Source: Arbacia lixula (taxonomy: Eukaryota; Echinodermata; Echinoidea; Arbacioida; Arbaciidae). From it: a stretch of 64,000 bases of DNA. The notes under the pieces are model-generated. The model saw nothing but the letters and a program-made list of their open reading frames with translations, was not told the origin of the DNA and ran no database searches. The stretch lies in assembly GCA_963669155.1 (NCBI GenBank), contig OZ022596.1:7655532-7719531 (forward strand), read 5' to 3'. This document shows, in pieces, positions 59,246-64,000 of this stretch (positions are counted from its first letter, which is position 1; the number at the start of each line of letters is the position of its first letter). A program made the position numbers and the translations under genes.

Positions 59246-59829
59246 TTTTTTGTTTAGTCGTTTTAAGTACTGTTTGCTGTTTAAATCCATATTCATATTT
59301 CTTAATCATCATATATTTGCTCCATCGATTATTTGTTGTACTTCTTTAGGGTTCACACACTCTATCTCGATCAGGCCTCTTGATCGGGTCTTGACAAACA
59401 GTTATCTTCTGGAGTGCATATGAGCCAAAGCTCGCTTAAGCTTCTCAAGCGAGTAGAATGTAGTTTGGTATTTTGTTCATTCGTCAGGTTGTAGTGTTGT
59501 TGCCAAGAAAAAAAAAATTCTTATTTGTGTTAAAACAGTTGAGTGATGAATTCACATATTTGTTTAATCACTATATCATTTTATCTCCATTTATTATTGT
59601 TTGTACTCTTGTCTTCTCAATATCTTCATTGGAGTTCACTAGCAATCTTGTTGAGGCTTCTTAATTAATCGATGCTATTGATGCGTGTCAGCGTGCAGTA
59701 ATTGCCTAGTTAACGAGAATAATTTCAAATATAATATATAATGGATGCAATGTGTGATACTTTGATTTTGTATCATTAAATACTTGTAGTTATATCATGC
59801 GTATGTATGTATGTGTGTATATATATAGT
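59246..59829. other. Continuation of copy C 3' flank
   Basis: Resumes the flank of copy B (42480-42740) through gtttgctgttt, tctatctcgatcagg and acagttatcttctgg. No gene. Confidence 0.6.
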
Positions 59830-60401
59830 GTAGTATTAGGGTGGAGCGAGTTGCTTAGATTTTAGTTGTACAGACTGTTTCCCCCTGAGGGTTCATCAGC
59901 AACTAAATCAGATTTAATGTTGAACTAAAGTGCAGCTAAAGAGAATAATAACTCTAGTGCAGTCAAGCAAACAAACAAAAGACACAATGTTAGGGGGATA
60001 AATGGCTACAGTGAACAGATAATAGCTATTCTTTAAACCGAGTGAGGAGAATTGGGGGTAATGGGTTAATGTTGAGGTGGAGTGGGTTTGACACATATGG
60101 GGGGGGGGGGGGGGGGTGTTCAATGGTTAACCATAACCTGAAAGGAAGAATTTCTTCTCGTGTTTACAAGTTGAAATGAGTTCTGTTCTTGAGTTTATCA
60201 TTGCTGCTTTCTTGGCCGTGATTATGTGGTACTTCTCCCACAGACACAGGTTGCACCTCTTTGTTTTGGGTGAGTAGGGCTGTGCATGCCTTACGATTCT
60301 CCATTTTACTGAGTAGGGCGTTGGTTCATCCTTCAGTCTCCATATGTGCTTGCTGAGTTCAGTTTGGTGCCGTTTCCCCCGATTGGTGGTGCTTGCTTTG
60401 T
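59830..60401 (-). mobile_element. Penelope-like element: C-terminal GIY-YIG end and 3' UTR
   Basis: On the minus strand from about 60401 the frame reads HKASTTNRGKRHQTELSKHI, WRLKDEPTPYSVKWRIVRHA, PYSPKTKRCNLCLWEKYHII and TCKHEKKFFLSGYG then a stop. These are the conserved end of Penelope-like GIY-YIG domains (ELSKHIW, KRCNLCL-EK). It is followed by gctgatgaaccctcaggggg and further 3' sequence down to about 59830. A poly-G/C tract lies in the 3' UTR. Confidence 0.82.
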
Positions 60402-60615
60402 GACACTAGCAAAGACAAAGCCAAGGATTCCTGCAACTGCAGAAAGAAAGAAGACTGCCCGATCCCTGGAAAATGCATGGCCACCAATGTCATCTATGAA
60501 GCCGAGGTAGTGACATCTAGGGACAGGAAAGTGTACATCGGTCTCACATCAACTCCATTCAAGACAAGGTACGCAAACCACAAAGCAAGCATCACCAATC
60601 ACCAATCCTATATGT
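60402..60615 (+). mobile_element. Penelope-like element: inverted 5' part of the GIY-YIG region
   Basis: The plus-strand frame (start near 60393) reads DTSKDKAKDSCNCRKKEDCP, GKCMATNVIYEAEV, KVYIGLTSTPFKTRYANHKA and SITNHQS. This is the CxC...C-linker and the first half of the GIY-YIG nuclease (IYEAEV, YIGLT, R-A-H). It directly precedes, in protein order, the minus-strand segment beside it, and NHKAS-TN occurs at both edges. Confidence 0.85.
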
Positions 60616-61572
60616 ACATGTAGTTGAGCACTTTTCAGTAACTGCAGTTTCGTATAGTCATTATATATATATACATATATATATATATAATGGTTATGAG
60701 AGGAGTGCATTGACCTGCTAATCGTTATATGAATTGTATTGATTATGGCTTTCTGACTAATGGCTGTTCTTGATGATCGTCGCTCTGTTAGCGTACGGTG
60801 AATATGTCAAAACGAACAGATAAATGGGGACGATGGATATGGGCTGCGGCAGATATAGAATGAGGTACATAATCTTCTGCTCAAATACTCTCTCAACATG
60901 GAATCAGTAAGGAGCAATACATTACGAGTACATATTTATGACCATTTTCTAAAAATGCATATTCAAGGAGACGACCTACCTGTTTGTGGAGAGAGAGCGA
61001 GAGAGAGAGAGAGAGAGAGCGATCAGTAAATTATTCACAATGGCGGGATAAAATGTTCTAAGTTATATTTCCCTCAAAAACAAACAAAACGAAAATAAAA
61101 CAAAACACCATACGTTTGTCAATAATGATGCCTTATCTGCATTCGTAAAACAAATAATTATTTTTTATAACTGTTTACAGATTTTGGAAACATATTGTTA
61201 TCATCTATAACATTAAGCCCTTAAACACAACATATGAGACATGATAAAAAAATACAATTAATTAGCATTCATTTCTTTTAGGTATTTGTAATTCTAATCA
61301 TACATCAACAAATAATTAAGGATGCAGTTGATTCATCACCTAATAGTAATTGTCATTACTAGACCCATATTTACAATTGTTGAAGTTGATTGTAACCGCG
61401 TTATATTAGCATTACGATGTAACAATTTTGAGACATGTAATGATGTGGTTCAAAATAAAGTCATATTCCCAATGGATATGGAAAGGAATTATGATTGATA
61501 TCCATTACACGCACACAAATACTTCAACATGCAACGCAAACATGTGATACGTGGGGAAGAGAGAGTGAGTGA

Positions 61573-61607
<35 letters not shown>

Positions 61608-61764
61608 TAAGTGGGGGCAGGAAGAGAGAGAAAGGGAAAGAATAGAGCATGGAGCGGATGTATAATGCAAACAGCATACTAAACCTCTACAACTTTATGG
61701 AACACCAAATAAAATGCAAATGAAACGTTATTGTTGATTTTGTCCTCGGAATCACTGTGGTATA
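60616..61764. other. Next unit's flank, GA repeats and an intron-3-like fragment
   Basis: tagcgtacggtgaatatgtc and agacccatatttacaattg match the flanks of copies A and B. GA repeats lie at 60982-61020 and 61559-61603. The last 75 bp (accaaataaaatg, tcctcggaatcactgtggta) resemble intron 3 of copies A-C, out of order for a fourth unit, suggesting a deletion or a dispersed fragment. Confidence 0.5.
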
Positions 61765-62059
61765 TCAAGTGTGTCCATAAGATAACTATCCGCGAGCGCG
61801 GTCTATCATCGTGAAGCTGACTAGTTATAGGAAAATGAGAGAAATCATCCTCAATAGGAGGAAACTGAAAGGGACAGGCGTGTCCATTGTGGAAGACCTT
61901 ACTCCTCGCAACCAAGCATTACTAGCGAAAGCAAGAAACTCGGAAAAGGTGAACTCGGCATGGTCTAGCGATGGGCGCATTATCGCACTTATACCCGCCT
62001 CCGGAGGACGAACAATCACAAAACTAATAAGAAATGAGGAAGATTTAAACAAACTTTAA
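61765..62059 (+). mobile_element. LINE ORF1 C-terminal fragment
   Basis: Frame IIVKLTSYRKMREIILNRRK then LKGTGVSIVEDLTPRNQALL, with SAWSSDGRI further on and a stop at 62057. This resembles the C-terminal domain of LINE ORF1 RNA-binding proteins (R-LKG...I-EDLTP...LL--AR). The 5' part is absent and the boundary falls inside ORF1, as expected of a 5'-truncated insertion. ORF2 follows about 290 nt later. Confidence 0.75.
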
Positions 62060-62375
62060 ACAACTTTGTTGATAACTAAGGAGTGCCTTCCTCTCTGACT
62101 TTGTCCCGATTGTAGGCCTATATGGTGATAAACTGAAATCTGAAACTGATTAATGTACATGTACTACTCTTCCCTGTTTGGGAACTTTTTGTATTTGTTT
62201 TGTATTTTAAGTGATTTTCTACAATAGTTACTTTTCAATGTCATGATGTTTATGGTATATCATACGTTTGTCAATTTCTTCTCTGTATCCCTGTTTTCTT
62301 TCCTCTCTATACTCTTTCTAAGTTCTTGCATTTGGAGAATACTCCTAATTGTACAAACGACTAGACAACACTTCG

Positions 62376-64000
62376 ATGTCGGGTTGTAATATGCAAAGCC
62401 ATGATACCGTTAGTTCACCTGTTGTTCTACACACTGTAGTCTGTACTATCTGTTTGTCGTCATATACGACACCTATTGAACACATCAGTGTTACTGCCTG
62501 TAAAAACTACATATGTATTTTGTGTATGGGTGATATATTCCCTTTTAATCATTTTGATAGACATGACGATTATGTACAAGCCATTGGTTCCTTTTTCTAT
62601 GATTCAGTTGTTGTTCCTACCACTGTTAATAAAACGTGCAATAATGTTGAAAATATGCGTAATTTACAGGAGTTTGTCTCTGAAAATGGAAATTCAAGTG
62701 ACATGTATATGTCTGAGGATTTTAATTCCAAACTTTGTCATGGTGACGTACAACATAATCTTTCATTGCTTCATATCAATTACCGAAGTATCTCTAAAAA
62801 TTTTGATAATTTGGATACATATCTGGATACCCTAAAACACAAATTTAGTATTATTGGTTTAACCGAAACATGGCTTACAGACAGTTCTTTGTTAGATCTC
62901 TACAATATCTGTGACTATGATTTTGTTAGTAACCCAAGAACTGTAAAGCGAGGTGGAGGAACTGGTTTTTACATTCACAAATCTCTGTCTTTTAACATAA
63001 GAAATGATTTAACACTTGTTCATAATTCAATTGAAAGTATGTTCATCGATATTCCATGTAAAGGTAAAAATAAGAATAAACTTATTGGAGTAATTTATCG
63101 CCCACCTTGCCAATCCATAGTTAATTTCCAAAATGAATTGAAGATTCTTTTGAATAGAATGAATACCAGGTCATACGATTGTTTTATCATGGGTGATTTC
63201 AACTTAAATATGCTTAAGATTACCCAAGATAACAATGTTGATATGTTTGTGAACCTATTGTTCAGCCAATCGTTTCAACCATTAATAGACTAACCTACCC
63301 GTATCACAACCTCATCTGCCAATCTGTTAGACAACATATTTACAAACGTAGATGATAGAATTATCTCTGGAATTCTAATTACAGACATTAGTGATCACTT
63401 GCCCATTTTTGCAATTCTTGGAACACGTACAATGACTAAACAGAAAACAGTATATTCCTTTAAAAAGCGTTTAATTAATGATGATACCTTGTATTCGTTC
63501 TATTCAAAACTGAACAATATTCAATTGAATTTACCCAATAATGCAGATATAAATATTACGTATAATGCATTTTTTGATAAGTTTACCAAGATTTATGATA
63601 ACATATCGAAACAAATGCAACAGAAAACCGTGGATGAATCGTAAGTTATTAAAATTATGCAGTAAACGACACAAGTTATACAAAAAATATGTAAAGCATC
63701 CAACCTCGTATAAAGAACGAAATTATAAAAGATATCGAAACTTTGTAACAATGAAATTAAGGCAGGCAAAGTCTGAATACTATTTTCACAAATTTAATAG
63801 TATAAAGCATAGCATAAAATCTACTTGGAAATTGATAAACGATATATTGCAGAAAAAATCGGGAAAATCTAATCATATTGAATCACTTTTAGTTCATAAT
63901 GAGGTTATAACAGATAAACATGAAATTGCAAACGCGTTTAATGACTTTTTTGTGAATGTTGGCCATAGAATCAATGACCTAGTCAGAAGCCCACATATCA
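62376..64000 (+). mobile_element. LINE ORF2: zinc-binding region, endonuclease, start of RT region (runs off window)
   Basis: From MSGCNM the frame has a Cys/His segment (CTICLS...CKNYICILCMGDIFPFNHFD) and then an apurinic-type endonuclease with LTETWL, RGGGTGFYIH, GVIYRPP, GDFNLN and SDHLPIF; the catalytic Glu, Asp/Asn and terminal SDH are present. A stop (TAA) replaces one codon at 63291-63293, the frame continues to 63641, and a +1 shift near 63625 restores KPWMNRKLLKLCSKRHKLYK, open to the window end. These features fit the CR1/L2/jockey group. Mobilisation would use this endonuclease to nick the target for reverse transcription. Only two lesions suggest a young copy. Confidence 0.85.

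Noticed and set aside
62476..62835. 119-codon plus-strand frame
   Set aside because: Out-of-frame shadow of the LINE ORF2 region.

Overview
The window is animal genomic DNA: small exons in long introns, canonical GT-AG junctions, AT-rich background, many poly-G/C tracts, microsatellites, and dense short inverted-repeat transposons. The mix of transposon families and the genes present suggest a marine invertebrate deuterostome, most likely an echinoderm such as a sea urchin. This is inference; no species marker was tested.

Layout. (1) 0.7-2.6 kb, minus strand: three consecutive exons of a calmodulin/troponin-C-like EF-hand gene whose reading phases join perfectly; both ends of the gene are missing. 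(2) 2.7-14.3 kb: no convincing gene; a Mutator-like 1.1 kb inverted-repeat element with a 9-bp target duplication, several TTAA-flanked palindromic elements, a cluster of poly-G/C tracts, and an antisense relic of an intron of the gene family described next. (3) 14.3-57 kb: three tandem head-to-tail copies (A, B, C; first coding exons about 16.5 kb apart) of a seven-exon gene for a four-transmembrane protein resembling the MS4A/CD20 group, with a cysteine-packed segment after TM4 and a Pro/Gln-rich tail. Copy B is fully open (350 codons). Copy A reads through but its last exon was split by an 827-bp inverted-repeat element, and its detached tail now carries stops. Copy C has a 1-nt deletion in exon 2 and a 1-nt insertion in exon 5, so it reads as a pseudogene unless these are sequencing errors. 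(4) 57-64 kb: the 3' flank of copy C, filled with retroelement remains: a CR1/L2-type reverse transcriptase relic, a Penelope-like GIY-YIG fragment with its 5' part inverted, and a 5'-truncated LINE with nearly open ORF2 running off the end.

The three paralogous units act as natural comparisons: a palindromic element present in one unit and absent from the matching place in another shows directly that it inserts at TTAA. No CRISPR array, tRNA or rRNA gene was seen. The main point of biological interest is a recently expanding, partly decaying tandem family of four-pass membrane proteins, with three visibly different outcomes of duplication.
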